DNA of 64,000 bases from Methanofollis aquaemaris (lineage in GTDB: Archaea; Halobacteriota; Methanomicrobia; Methanomicrobiales; Methanofollaceae). The stretch is from contig NZ_CP036172.1 of the NCBI RefSeq assembly GCF_017357525.1, positions 124,001 to 188,000 on the forward strand, written 5' to 3'. Below are positions 1-7,371 of this stretch, in pieces. The translations under genes were made by a program, and so were the position numbers. Numbering within the stretch: the first letter of the stretch is position 1; each line of letters opens with the position of its first letter. Under the pieces are notes generated by a model. It was not told the DNA's origin. It did not search any database and saw only the letters and a program-made list of their open reading frames with translations.

Positions 1-71
1 CGCACTTCCTGAGCAGCCGCTCCCCCGCAGATCGAGAGCAGGAGCAGTACAAAAAGAACTCTTTCTATCAT
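1..71 (-). CDS. Secreted protein, N-terminal fragment
   Basis: This reading frame runs off the left edge of the window. It begins with ATG at 71 and reads MIERVLFVLLLLSICGGAAA, a typical Sec signal peptide with a basic n-region, a leucine-rich core and an AAA-type cleavage region. A GGGGGA purine run lies just upstream of the ATG, and an AT-rich TATA-like stretch near 130-145 could serve as promoter. Nothing can be said of the mature protein. Confidence 0.5.
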   Translation of the reverse strand, partial: MIERVLFVLLLLSICGGAAAQEV

Positions 72-222
72 TTCGTCCCCCCGGATGACCCGGCACCATC
101 GGTGCCATGACTGTCAGGCACTCATATCGTGAAAAATATATAATTGTTGCGCTCATGCCGGGGAGGTCTGCGATCCTGTCATCCGATTCTATTGGGTGCC
201 CATCCGTCGCCGGAGGGAGAAC

Positions 223-230
223 CTATATAT
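223..230 (+). promoter_or_regulatory. TATA box of the pilin gene
   Basis: CTATATAT lies about 25-30 bases before the ATG at 254, the spacing expected for an archaeal TATA box driving a leaderless or short-leader transcript. This supports the internal ATG at 254 over the longer frame opening at 107. Confidence 0.45.
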
Positions 231-253
231 CCCACCCGGACAACTCCTGCCCG

Positions 254-829
254 ATGGCCCGGTTGTACGGAGATGACCAGGGCGTCTCCCCTCAGATCGG
301 CGCACTTCTCCTCACAGTGGTGACTATGATTCTCTTCCTTGTCGTCCTGGCCATTGTGTTGAGTTTTCAGCTCTCTTTCGATCTCTTCCCGCAGGACGAG
401 CCCTGCATCTTCGAGATCGAGAAGGTCACCCATAATGACGAAAAGTTTGCCAGCAGGGTCACCCTCTGGTACAACAAAACCCCGACCCAGCCGGTGGACG
501 ACGTGGAATCGCGCCTGAAAAAGTTATTCGGATGGGAGAGAGTGGAGCCCGACCGCGAGAAAGTCTATGACACAGACGATCTCTGGGCACGCTTTTATCG
601 GAACGGTGAACTGATCGACGTCAAGATCCCAACTCTGTACACTCCGAATTTCATCAAGACACACCATTACGGCGTCCAGACGACAAACGGCCGAAAAAGT
701 TGGTGTCAAAACGGCAAGATCACCATTAACTTCAAAGACCGCACCTTCAGGCCGGGCGACACCGTGAGAGTAGAGATCTACTCGAAGTCGGAGGAACGCC
801 TCATCTCTGCCGACACGTATATCGCATAG
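254..829 (+). CDS. Archaeal type IV pilin-like protein
   Basis: A 191-residue protein starting MARLYGDDQGVSPQIGALLL. The short charged leader, a glycine/serine-proline processing region and the following hydrophobic helix (about residues 15-38) match euryarchaeal pilins with an N-terminal 'DUF1628/pilin_N' domain, cut by the prepilin peptidase PibD and assembled at the cell surface. The remaining 150 residues are a soluble, beta-rich-looking head with no recognised domain. I chose 254 because the upstream frame extension is poor and the TATA box sits at 223-230. Its 3' end overlaps the convergent DUF99 gene by 29 bases. Confidence 0.75.
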   Translation: MARLYGDDQGVSPQIGALLLTVVTMILFLVVLAIVLSFQLSFDLFPQDEPCIFEIEKVTHNDEKFASRVTLWYNKTPTQPVDDVESRLKKLFGWERVEPDREKVYDTDDLWARFYRNGELIDVKIPTLYTPNFIKTHHYGVQTTNGRKSWCQNGKITINFKDRTFRPGDTVRVEIYSKSEERLISADTYIA

Positions 830-1370
830 CCGCGCGTGCGGCGAGCCTGGCGGTCCTGAGTGGTTCGGGCACCTTCCCCTCCAGGGTGAAGACGTCGACC
901 AGCGCCCCGGCCTCATGCACATCAATTCCCGCCGCCCGCAGATAGATGGTGTGGCCGGTGCGGAGGGTGCGCGCCGTGCGCGCTCCCAGGCGGCGGTACG
1001 CCTCCAGACGCTCCTCGTCGCCGGGAAAATGCGCGCGGATCTCTTCCTCAAGCCCTTCTGAGTCCTCGTAGGTGACGACGACGACCGGCACGCCGGTTTC
1101 TCGCCAGACCTGTTCGGGATCGATGATATTGTACCAGGCGATGACGCACCCGCTCAGCATGATCAGATTGACGTCTTCCCTTTCAAGGTCTGCAAAGAGC
1201 GCAATGACCGCATCGGTGGCATCCGTGCCCCCGACAGCCACCTCTCCAAACCCGAAACCGTCGATGATCCCGTCCCTGCGCATCACCACCCCGGCCAGGG
1301 TGGAGCGTTCCCGCCCCCTGAAACTCTCGGCGATCCCCAGGGCCCGCAACCCCTTCTTCGCCAGATGCAT
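801..1370 (-). CDS. DUF99 family protein (endonuclease V-like fold)
   Basis: A 189-residue protein beginning MHLAKKGLRALGIAESF. The pattern of N-terminal GIAESFR, then VVMRRDGIIDGF and VALFADLEREDVNLIMLSG matches the archaeal UPF0215/DUF99 family, which is related in fold to endonuclease V; a biochemical role is not established. The frame is open to 1451, but the conserved family start and a promoter in the 38-base gap to aglJ favour 1370. It is divergent from aglJ and converges on the pilin gene. Confidence 0.8.
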   Translation of the reverse strand: MHLAKKGLRALGIAESFRGRERSTLAGVVMRRDGIIDGFGFGEVAVGGTDATDAVIALFADLEREDVNLIMLSGCVIAWYNIIDPEQVWRETGVPVVVVTYEDSEGLEEEIRAHFPGDEERLEAYRRLGARTARTLRTGHTIYLRAAGIDVHEAGALVDVFTLEGKVPEPLRTARLAARAAMRYTCRQR

Positions 1371-1408
1371 GGAAGCACTTATGATTATGGCTTTTAAATA
1401 GTATTTCA
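1371..1408. promoter_or_regulatory. Divergent promoter between DUF99 gene and aglJ
   Basis: This 38-base spacer contains a nearly symmetric TTTTAAATA block around 1390-1399 that can be read as a TATA element in both directions. Both genes would then have short leaders. Confidence 0.35.
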
Positions 1409-2332
1409 ATGGAGATCGAGAGAGACCAGGTGTGCATCCTGATTCCGACACTGAACGAAGCCCCCACCATTGCAGGACTGATCAGTGCCTTCCATACCAT
1501 GGGCTACCGCCACATCATGGTCATGGACGGCAACAGCACCGACGGCACCCGGGATCTGGCCAGAGAGGCCGGTGCCGATGTCCGCGTCCAGACCGGGAAG
1601 GGGAAGGGCAACGCCGTCATCGAGGCCGCCGAACTCATCGATCTCCCCTATGCCCTGATGCTCGACGGCGACGGGACCTATCTGCCTGAAGACGCGGAAA
1701 AAATGCTGGAACCCCTCTTCAAGGGCTACGACCATGTGATCGGGGACCGTCTTGCCTACCCCGAGTCAGGCGCCTTCACCGGCCTGAACCTCTTTGGCAA
1801 CAAGGTCATCAACTTCTTCTTCAAGGTCGCCCACGGCCACGACCTCCACGACATCCTCTCAGGTTACCGGGCCTTCACCCTCTCCTCGCTGCGGGAGATG
1901 CACCTCCAGGAGGCGGGCTTTGAGATCGAGACCGAGATGGCCGTCCAGTCGGTCAAGTGCGACCAGCGGGTCGCGGTCGTCCCGACCAGGTACCTCCCGA
2001 GGCCGGGCACGCCCACCAAACTCAACCCCCTTCAGGACGGGTTCAGGATCACCTCGGCCATCTACCGGCTTGCACGAGTGAACAACCCGCTCTTCTACTT
2101 CGGGCTGATCGGGATCGGGATCTCGGCGGTTGGCGGGGTGCTCGCCCTGTACGTCCTCTATGAGTGGCTCAACCATGTCGAGCACCTGCCGCTGACCGTC
2201 CTCACCGTCCTCCTCATCGTGGTCGGTTTCGAGATCTTCATGTTCGGCGTGATCAGCGACATGCTCCTCTCCTTCCACCGCGAGGTGATGAGGGAGATTC
2301 AGCGGTTGCAACCGCCGAAGAAACCTGAGTAG
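1409..2332 (+). CDS. aglJ: S-layer N-glycan glycosyltransferase, AglJ-like (GT2)
   Basis: A 307-residue family 2 glycosyltransferase. The N-terminal catalytic domain shows CILIPTLNEAPTI, the nucleotide-sugar binding DGDGTYL and a SGYRAF acceptor-side motif; two hydrophobic segments near residues 225-250 and 265-290 anchor it in the membrane. This architecture fits AglJ, which adds the first sugar to dolichol phosphate in archaeal protein N-glycosylation (known from haloarchaea). Sequons in the secreted proteins of this window are plausible substrates (inference). Its 3' end overlaps the convergent aldolase gene by 34 bases. Confidence 0.8.
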   Translation: MEIERDQVCILIPTLNEAPTIAGLISAFHTMGYRHIMVMDGNSTDGTRDLAREAGADVRVQTGKGKGNAVIEAAELIDLPYALMLDGDGTYLPEDAEKMLEPLFKGYDHVIGDRLAYPESGAFTGLNLFGNKVINFFFKVAHGHDLHDILSGYRAFTLSSLREMHLQEAGFEIETEMAVQSVKCDQRVAVVPTRYLPRPGTPTKLNPLQDGFRITSAIYRLARVNNPLFYFGLIGIGISAVGGVLALYVLYEWLNHVEHLPLTVLTVLLIVVGFEIFMFGVISDMLLSFHREVMREIQRLQPPKKPE

Positions 2333-2844
2333 GCGAGCACCCGGCACGAGTGCTCGGCAAGCGAGGTGAGAAGATAGGCCCGGTCGAGGTCGTCGGCGGC
2401 CGCGAAGGTGCCGTGGCCCCTGGCGATGACAAGCGGCCCCTTTTCCAGGGCCGCCGCCACATTTTCGGCAAGTTCCTCGGTCCCCGGCGCCCCGCCGACG
2501 ACCGGGATCTCAGGGCAGAGCATCTCGCCCTCGCTGTCCACCGGCACAATTTTGGAGAGGACGACCGAGGCCGCGACCGCGTGGGCCGGATGGGCATGGA
2601 CGACCGCCCGGTATCCGGTCCTCCGGTAGATCGCCTGGTGGACCAGGTACTCGCTGGACGCCCCGACGGGCGCCGGTCCTTCGAGCGGGACCAGGACCGG
2701 TGCGCCCGGCACGTCGAGGTATGCCCCGGTCCGCGTGATGAAGAATCCGTCCTCGGCCCGCAGGCTGATGTTCCCGAAATTTCCTCCGACAAGCCCCTCA
2801 GAGAAGAGCCTCTTTCCTATTCTGACAAATTCCTTATCCGGCAC
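2299..2844 (-). CDS. Class II aldolase/adducin family protein (fuculose-phosphate aldolase-like)
   Basis: A 181-residue protein with the small class II aldolase fold: GGNFGNISLR near residue 20, and the zinc-binding HAHPAH motif about residue 85 with a later histidine in ARGHGTF. In methanogens such proteins have been linked to lactaldehyde formation for coenzyme F420 or sugar-phosphate cleavage; substrate here is unknown. It overlaps the end of the upstream glycosylase gene by 28 bases, suggesting cotranscription. Confidence 0.8.
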   Translation of the reverse strand: MPDKEFVRIGKRLFSEGLVGGNFGNISLRAEDGFFITRTGAYLDVPGAPVLVPLEGPAPVGASSEYLVHQAIYRRTGYRAVVHAHPAHAVAASVVLSKIVPVDSEGEMLCPEIPVVGGAPGTEELAENVAAALEKGPLVIARGHGTFAAADDLDRAYLLTSLAEHSCRVLAYSGFFGGCNR

Positions 2845-3443
2845 TCTTCACACCTCTCTGTCCTGCAATACTCCTTTGCATACTCGACGATCCAGGCATG
2901 CGCCCGTGCGTACGCCTCTGCGTCCTCGGGAAGCGCCCGCTCGAAGAGCCGGCGCAGTTCGGGATCGGCCGCGGTGATCCCCATACACCGGCAGACCTGT
3001 CTGGTGTAGGCATCGATCACAAAGGCCGACCGACCGAAGGCATAGCAGAGGATACTGTCCGCGGTCTCCTCGCCGACGCCGCGAACCGCCAGGAGTTCCT
3101 CGCGCAGTCGCACCGTCGGCATGGCCCCCAGGGCCCCTACCCCGCCGAGTTCCTCCACCCGCCCGCAGAGCGCCTTCAGGCGTTCGGTCTTCACCCGGAA
3201 AAACCCGGTCGGCCGCACCGCCGCCTCGATCGTCTCGCGCTCCGTCCCGACGACCCCCGCGACCGAGCAGCACCCGGCCTCCTTCAGGTTGGCGATGGCC
3301 CGCGTCACATTCTCCCAGCGCGTCTGCTGGGTGAGGACGGCCCCGATGACCACCTCTTCGGGAGGCGCCTCCCACCATGAGATCGCACCGTAACGGCCTT
3401 CGAGCTCCTGCAAAAGGGCCTGAATTCTCGCGTCTATCTCCAT
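2817..3443 (-). CDS. Endonuclease III-like / MagIII-type DNA glycosylase
   Basis: A 208-residue HhH-GPD protein (start MEIDARIQAL at 3443). The helix-hairpin-helix reads RGVGEETADSIL and is followed by VIDAYTRQV with the catalytic aspartate. The lysine that defines bifunctional endonuclease III (in GVGRKTA) is glutamate here, and the C-terminus has only CRTERCEEC, so the standard C-x6-C-x2-C-x5-C iron-sulphur loop is incomplete. Size and these losses resemble MagIII-type 3-methyladenine glycosylases (COG2231), a monofunctional base excision enzyme. Confidence 0.75.
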   Translation of the reverse strand: MEIDARIQALLQELEGRYGAISWWEAPPEEVVIGAVLTQQTRWENVTRAIANLKEAGCCSVAGVVGTERETIEAAVRPTGFFRVKTERLKALCGRVEELGGVGALGAMPTVRLREELLAVRGVGEETADSILCYAFGRSAFVIDAYTRQVCRCMGITAADPELRRLFERALPEDAEAYARAHAWIVEYAKEYCRTERCEECRIRNLSE

Positions 3444-3491
3444 GGAAAAGAAAAAAATAATTGCCTGCACCTGCAGGGGCCGCTTCCGGCC

Positions 3492-3770
3492 TTATTCTTC
3501 CTCGATCAGAGGTTTGAGGTAATCTTCCAGGGCGTCGGCCCTGGTTACCCCTTCCAGTTTCTGGATGACCTGATCATTTTTCTCGATGATCAGCGTCGGG
3601 ACAACCCTGATACCGTACTTCACCGCGGCTTCCATGTCCTGGTCGACATCAACCTTCCTGATCTCGACCTGCTCGCCGAGTTTTTCCTTGAGTTCTTCGA
3701 GGATGGGCGTCTGCATCTTGCAGGGCCCGCACCATGTCGCAAAAAAGTCAGTCAGCACTGGTCTGCTCAT
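3492..3770 (-). CDS. Thioredoxin-family protein
   Basis: A 92-residue thioredoxin fold. The redox centre is TWCGPCK near residue 14, and the cis-proline is in VVPTLI. It lies 10 bases downstream of a second, more divergent thioredoxin gene in the same orientation, so the two are probably one operon. Start chosen at MSRPVLTDFF, with a GGGAGAAAT purine run before it; the in-frame upstream ATG would add a non-conserved tail. A cytoplasmic disulphide reductant is the likely role. Confidence 0.85.
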   Translation of the reverse strand: MSRPVLTDFFATWCGPCKMQTPILEELKEKLGEQVEIRKVDVDQDMEAAVKYGIRVVPTLIIEKNDQVIQKLEGVTRADALEDYLKPLIEEE

Positions 3771-3780
3771 AATTTCTCCC

Positions 3781-4065
3781 TCACGTTTCATGATCATCGG
3801 CCAGGGAATTTAAAAGACTTTCGAGCGTCTCCGCGTCGACGGGTCGTTCAAGCCGTTTGACGACTTTTCCGTCCATCTCGATGACGATGGTCGGCACGGT
3901 CGTGAGCCGGTAGGCCGAGACCAGGTCCCGTCGTTCTGCGACATCGACCTTTTGCACCTCGACCCGATCTCCCAGCCGTCCTGTCACCTCGTCCACCGCC
4001 GCCGTCTGTTCCCTGCACGGCCCGCACCACTCCGAGTAGAAGTCGATGAGCACAAGCCTTGCCAT
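3781..4065 (-). CDS. Thioredoxin-family protein
   Basis: A 94-residue thioredoxin fold starting MARLVLIDFYSEWCGPC, with active site CGPC and cis-proline in TVPTIVI. It is the first gene of a two-thioredoxin pair. The open frame extends to 4224, but a CTATATCA box near 4093-4100 lies about 30 bases upstream of 4065 and fixes the start. The two proteins share the fold but are clearly diverged, so they probably serve different partners. Confidence 0.82.
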   Translation of the reverse strand: MARLVLIDFYSEWCGPCREQTAAVDEVTGRLGDRVEVQKVDVAERRDLVSAYRLTTVPTIVIEMDGKVVKRLERPVDAETLESLLNSLADDHET

Positions 4066-4224
4066 GGGGGAGGTGGTAGGCAGGAGAGAGATGATATAGG
4101 TTCTGGTGGTTGTGGCGGGCCGGGCATACTGCTCCGTGATTGGGGCGGGAAGGCCGTGCCGAGTTCCGCCTCCTCCCTTCACACCAGAGCACCGGATGAG
4201 CACACCACTCATCACCACCCCCAC

Positions 4225-4535
4225 CTATCCTCTGCCCCGTGGGGGGTCAGGGGGTAACGCCCCCCGCGCGAGACGCCGGTGTAGAATCATTCTGGGGAAG
4301 TGGCCTTTTGCTCTCACGCCTTCCCACACCATAAACGCCGGGGCGCTGCCTCTGAAACCCCCAGGATGAAGATTGGGTCAGGAAGGCATAGAGACAAACG
4401 TTTAGATGTTCGTGCTGTCCTCCATCGATATCAACTCCATGAGGAGGGGGATCAACCCTCATTCACCCTCATGGGGAATATGGAGGGTGGCAACTCCCTT
4501 CCAGTCAAGAGTTTTGGGATATGCTCAATGTTAAA
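4225..4535. repeat. GC-rich dispersed intergenic repeat, copy 1
   Basis: No gene is visible here. The stretch contains G- and C-runs able to pair (GGGGGGTCAGGGGG with CCCCCC) and ends GAGTTTTGGGATATGCTCAA. That ending recurs at 6813-6832 and, in altered form, at 5758-5776. The block belongs to a family also seen at 5595-5790, 6520-6833 and 50235-50460. Confidence 0.45.
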
Positions 4536-4556
4536 AAACAGGTTTGATTTTAAATA

Positions 4557-5102
4557 TTACACATCTGCTTCAGCGTAGGAGGTATAACATTGTGCACCAG
4601 TACTGGTACCAGATACACCTGCAACAGTTATAGACATCACTTTTGGAACTGGTTGCCCTCCAGCATAAGCATCGCCGCATTTAAATATTCCCGTCCCTTC
4701 ATAAATTGTACCGAATCCATGCATCTGTTTATACTCGATTTCTTCGACATACCAAACCGTTTCATCACCAAAACGCTTCATAGAATTTATATACCCTGAT
4801 TGGGTCGCATAAACCCCATATGTTGCAGTGGTGTCTTCCCAGGTGGGTGTAGTACTGGGAGCAAAATGTTGTGCACCACCAATGGCCTTTATGTGTACAA
4901 ACCATTCTTCTGTAGTTGGGTTATACCAGTAGTGAGTTGTAACATTAACTAATATCGAATAACCCCCTGATGCCTCTCCTGACTGTTTTGAGTCAGTCCC
5001 TAAATCGATCCAATCGGATGCACTTGCTGGCATGACAAATGCTGAAGCGCACAACAGTACCAACAGCACAAGTGCAGTTGAATAGATACTTCCTTTTTTC
5101 AT
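4557..5102 (-). CDS. Small secreted protein, tandem paralogue A
   Basis: A 181-residue exported protein. MKKGSIYSTALVLLVLLCAS and the following VMPASAS form a signal peptide; the mature part is rich in Tyr, Trp, Thr and Gly, has one NVT sequon, and contains HYWYNPTTEEW and YGVYATQSGY. Two cysteines (in FKCGD and GAQCYT) could form a disulphide. No family recognised. It is about 70-80% identical by eye to paralogue B at 5797-6330, with its upstream region also duplicated. The start at 5102 follows GAGGGAAGTAAG; the N-terminal extension in the open frame is just the leader. Confidence 0.7.
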   Translation of the reverse strand: MKKGSIYSTALVLLVLLCASAFVMPASASDWIDLGTDSKQSGEASGGYSILVNVTTHYWYNPTTEEWFVHIKAIGGAQHFAPSTTPTWEDTTATYGVYATQSGYINSMKRFGDETVWYVEEIEYKQMHGFGTIYEGTGIFKCGDAYAGGQPVPKVMSITVAGVSGTSTGAQCYTSYAEADV

Positions 5103-5500
5103 CTTACTTCCCTCTTTGATTTTTGTACTGAGACACATAGAATTGTCCTTGGTGTCTCAGAGAGAACTTTGAGCTACAAATCCCATCATACTTTGAGAGG
5201 GGATTTATAGTCAACCCTCAATTGCATTCTTCAGCATATATAGTTTCTAGTACATTCAACTAATTCCAATGTGATATAATTTTTATTAACGTTATTTCTG
5301 GCCATATGTATGCAAAATAATCATTCATTGACCTGAAAGTAATATGTTTGCGGCTCTATAGGATCCTCTACATCTCTCAATATTAGGGTCAGAAAGATAG
5401 ATAAAATACCCAAAGAACGTATTAATATCTCCAGATCTCTCTTAACACGGTGGAACAAGAGTCAACCCGCTCCTCGCCACCAACACTCTAGAATTACTAT
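5103..5500 (-). promoter_or_regulatory. Long upstream region of paralogue A, duplicated upstream of B
   Basis: AT-rich 400-base tract matching 6331-6519 plus 6834-7150 with many small changes. It carries a GACTATAAATCC TATA candidate near 5203-5214 (about 105 bases before the start), implying an unusually long leader. The distal part (about 5325-5480) is a decayed version of the small frame at 6863-7147. Confidence 0.45.
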
Positions 5501-5594
5501 GAAAATAATCCTGAAACTCTATTCTGGAGTTATGGATGAGAATTTGAACCTACATATTTCCCTCATACTGATATACGAAGAAAAAAACCGTCCT

Positions 5595-5790
5595 TTTCCG
5601 CTGGGGGGCTGCCGCTCCCCGGTCCCCCTGCAGAAGATAGGGCAGAGCCCCCGGCGCGAGGATGGGAGAAGGCGATGAATGTATGCTCGCACTGAGAGGG
5701 GTGAGGATTTTACACCATTATCGGGCTCTATCTTCGAAGGAGGGTAGGGGGAGGAGAGTTTGGGATAATCTCAAAAAATAGGTTGGGTTT
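5595..5790. repeat. GC-rich dispersed intergenic repeat, copy 2
   Basis: Begins with a GGGGGGCTGCCGCTCCCC hairpin-like block, then GCAGAGCCCCCGGCGC and GAGAAGGCGATG, all of which recur in copy 4 near 50380-50415. It lies between paralogues A and B just downstream of B. No coding potential seen. Confidence 0.5.
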
Positions 5791-5796
5791 TTAAAT

Positions 5797-6330
5797 TCAC
5801 ACGTCTTCTTCAGAGTAGGAGGTATAACACTGTGCACCACAACTGCTACCTGCCACTCCTGCAACAGTTATTGACATCACTTTTGGTGGATGGCCTCCAG
5901 GTCCACATTTTAATATCTTTGTCCCTTCATAAATTGTACCGAATCCATTCATCTGCTTATACTCGATTGTTTCGGCATACCAAACATCTTCATCACCAAA
6001 CCTCTTATAACTGTCCATATAACCCGTTTGGGTCCCATAAACTCCATATGTTGCAGAGGTGTCTTGCCAATAAGGCGTAGAACTGTCTTTAAAGATTTGA
6101 GCACCACCGTTAGCCTTGATATGTACTTTCCACTCTTCTGTAGTTGGGTTATACCAGTAGTGTGTTGTAACGTCGACTGATATCGCGTAACCTCCTTTAT
6201 TATCTCCTGAGTGAGCTGTCTTAGTTCCTAAGTCGATCCAATCGGATGCACTTGCTGGCATGACAAATGCTGAAGCGCACAACAGTACCAACAGCACAAG
6301 TGCTGTTGAATAGATACTTCCTTTTTTCAT
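5797..6330 (-). CDS. Small secreted protein, tandem paralogue B
   Basis: A 177-residue exported protein, paralogue of 4557-5102. The signal peptide is identical, as is most of HYWYNPTTEEW and the C-terminal SITVAGVAGSSCGAQCYTSY; B has one more cysteine near the end and lacks the AYAGGQ insert of A. Its leader and RBS region (GAGGAAAGTGAG) match A. No known family; a surface or secreted role is inferred only from the signal peptide. Confidence 0.7.
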   Translation of the reverse strand: MKKGSIYSTALVLLVLLCASAFVMPASASDWIDLGTKTAHSGDNKGGYAISVDVTTHYWYNPTTEEWKVHIKANGGAQIFKDSSTPYWQDTSATYGVYGTQTGYMDSYKRFGDEDVWYAETIEYKQMNGFGTIYEGTKILKCGPGGHPPKVMSITVAGVAGSSCGAQCYTSYSEEDV

Positions 6331-6519
6331 CTCACTTTCCTCTTTGATTTTTGTACTGAGAACCATGGAATTGTCCCTGGTGTCTCAGAGAGAGATTTGA
6401 GCTACAAATCCTATCATACTTTGAGAGAGGACTCATAGTCAACCCCCAATTTAATTTTGTAACCCATATAGTTTCTAGTACATTCAGCTAATTCTAATAT
6501 GATCTTATTTTTATCAACG

Positions 6520-6833
6520 AGGTCATCCCAAAAGTCTTCACGCTTAAACCATCCCCCCGATCAAAAATGTTTTTCGACCCGGTAAAATTGCTTTTCTGGA
6601 GTGTGAATGCCTGGGGGTTGGCCACCCCCCCGACCCCCGGTGTCAGGATAAGGGGGAGGATGGTAAACCCCCATACCAGGACCTGAACGCTATCGTGGGA
6701 AACTCACGCGATAGAACGGCCCATGATCTTCATAAAGGTGATACAGCAACCGTCCCCCCTATCGTCTGCGGGGGTGGGTGCGGGAGGGGGTGGCAATCCC
6801 CTCCCGATCAGGAGTTTTGGGATATGCTCAACG
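6520..6833. repeat. GC-rich dispersed repeat, copy 3, interrupting the duplicated upstream region
   Basis: A 314-base block absent from the corresponding place upstream of paralogue A (around 5290). It is bounded by TCAACG at 6514-6519 and again at 6828-6833. Inside are GGGGGTTGGCCACCCCCCC, an AGGATAAGGGGGAGGATGG tract like copy 4, and the GAGTTTTGGGATATGCTCAA ending shared with copy 1. Either it inserted here, or it is what remains after deletion of a third gene copy. Confidence 0.55.
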
Positions 6834-6862
6834 TTATTTCTGGTTATATGTACCCAGAATAA

Positions 6863-7147
6863 TCACTCATCAACCTGAAATAATATTTTCGCGGCTCCAT
6901 AGGATTCTCCACTTTTGTGCTTGTTGAAAACTTCGACCTCTAAGTGCAAGCATGTATCTACGCCTTTCCTACCCCTCTCACTGAAAGTTCCTTCAAGATC
7001 AGAGTTTTTCTCAAACTCTCTCCGGTTGCATCCTCTGGGCCACCTCATGATTAGGACCAGAATGATAGATAAAAGGGCTGAAAAACGAATTAATGTCCCT
7101 AGATCTCTCTTAAGGCGGCGGAATGGGATCCAAGCCTGCTCCTCCAT
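6863..7147 (-). CDS. Possible small membrane protein (94 aa)
   Basis: Starts MEEQAWIPFRRLKRDLG and has one hydrophobic segment (LLSIILVLIM, about residues 24-36) followed by a charged C-terminal part. A degenerate counterpart exists upstream of paralogue A: around 5325-5480 the same frame reads KRDLEILIR and an equivalent hydrophobic stretch, then a shortened end FQVNE, with a stop and no ATG. Conservation of the hydrophobic pattern hints at coding, but the evidence is thin. Confidence 0.3.
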   Translation of the reverse strand: MEEQAWIPFRRLKRDLGTLIRFSALLSIILVLIMRWPRGCNRREFEKNSDLEGTFSERGRKGVDTCLHLEVEVFNKHKSGESYGAAKILFQVDE

Positions 7148-7371
7148 TAAAACCCTAAAATTTGAATATTATAGAAGGCTGTATTCATTCCGTTTTATTG
7201 ATCTCTCTCTACTTCCATTATTCCAAATCCTTCTTGTTCAGGAAATGAACAGAATAGAAAAAGGTAAATAATTAAATGGCCGCCCTTGGAGCCGGAGTTC
7301 AGTCAACCTCCCCTGAAAGGGCGGTGGCCGAGTGTTCCGGGCCCCGCCAGAGAGGAATGTTCCACCGTCTC

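Noticed and set aside
6514-6833. TCAACG as a proven target-site duplication
   Set aside because: The right copy is also close to the shared ending (CTCAA) of the repeat family, so the match may be part of the element or a recombination trace.
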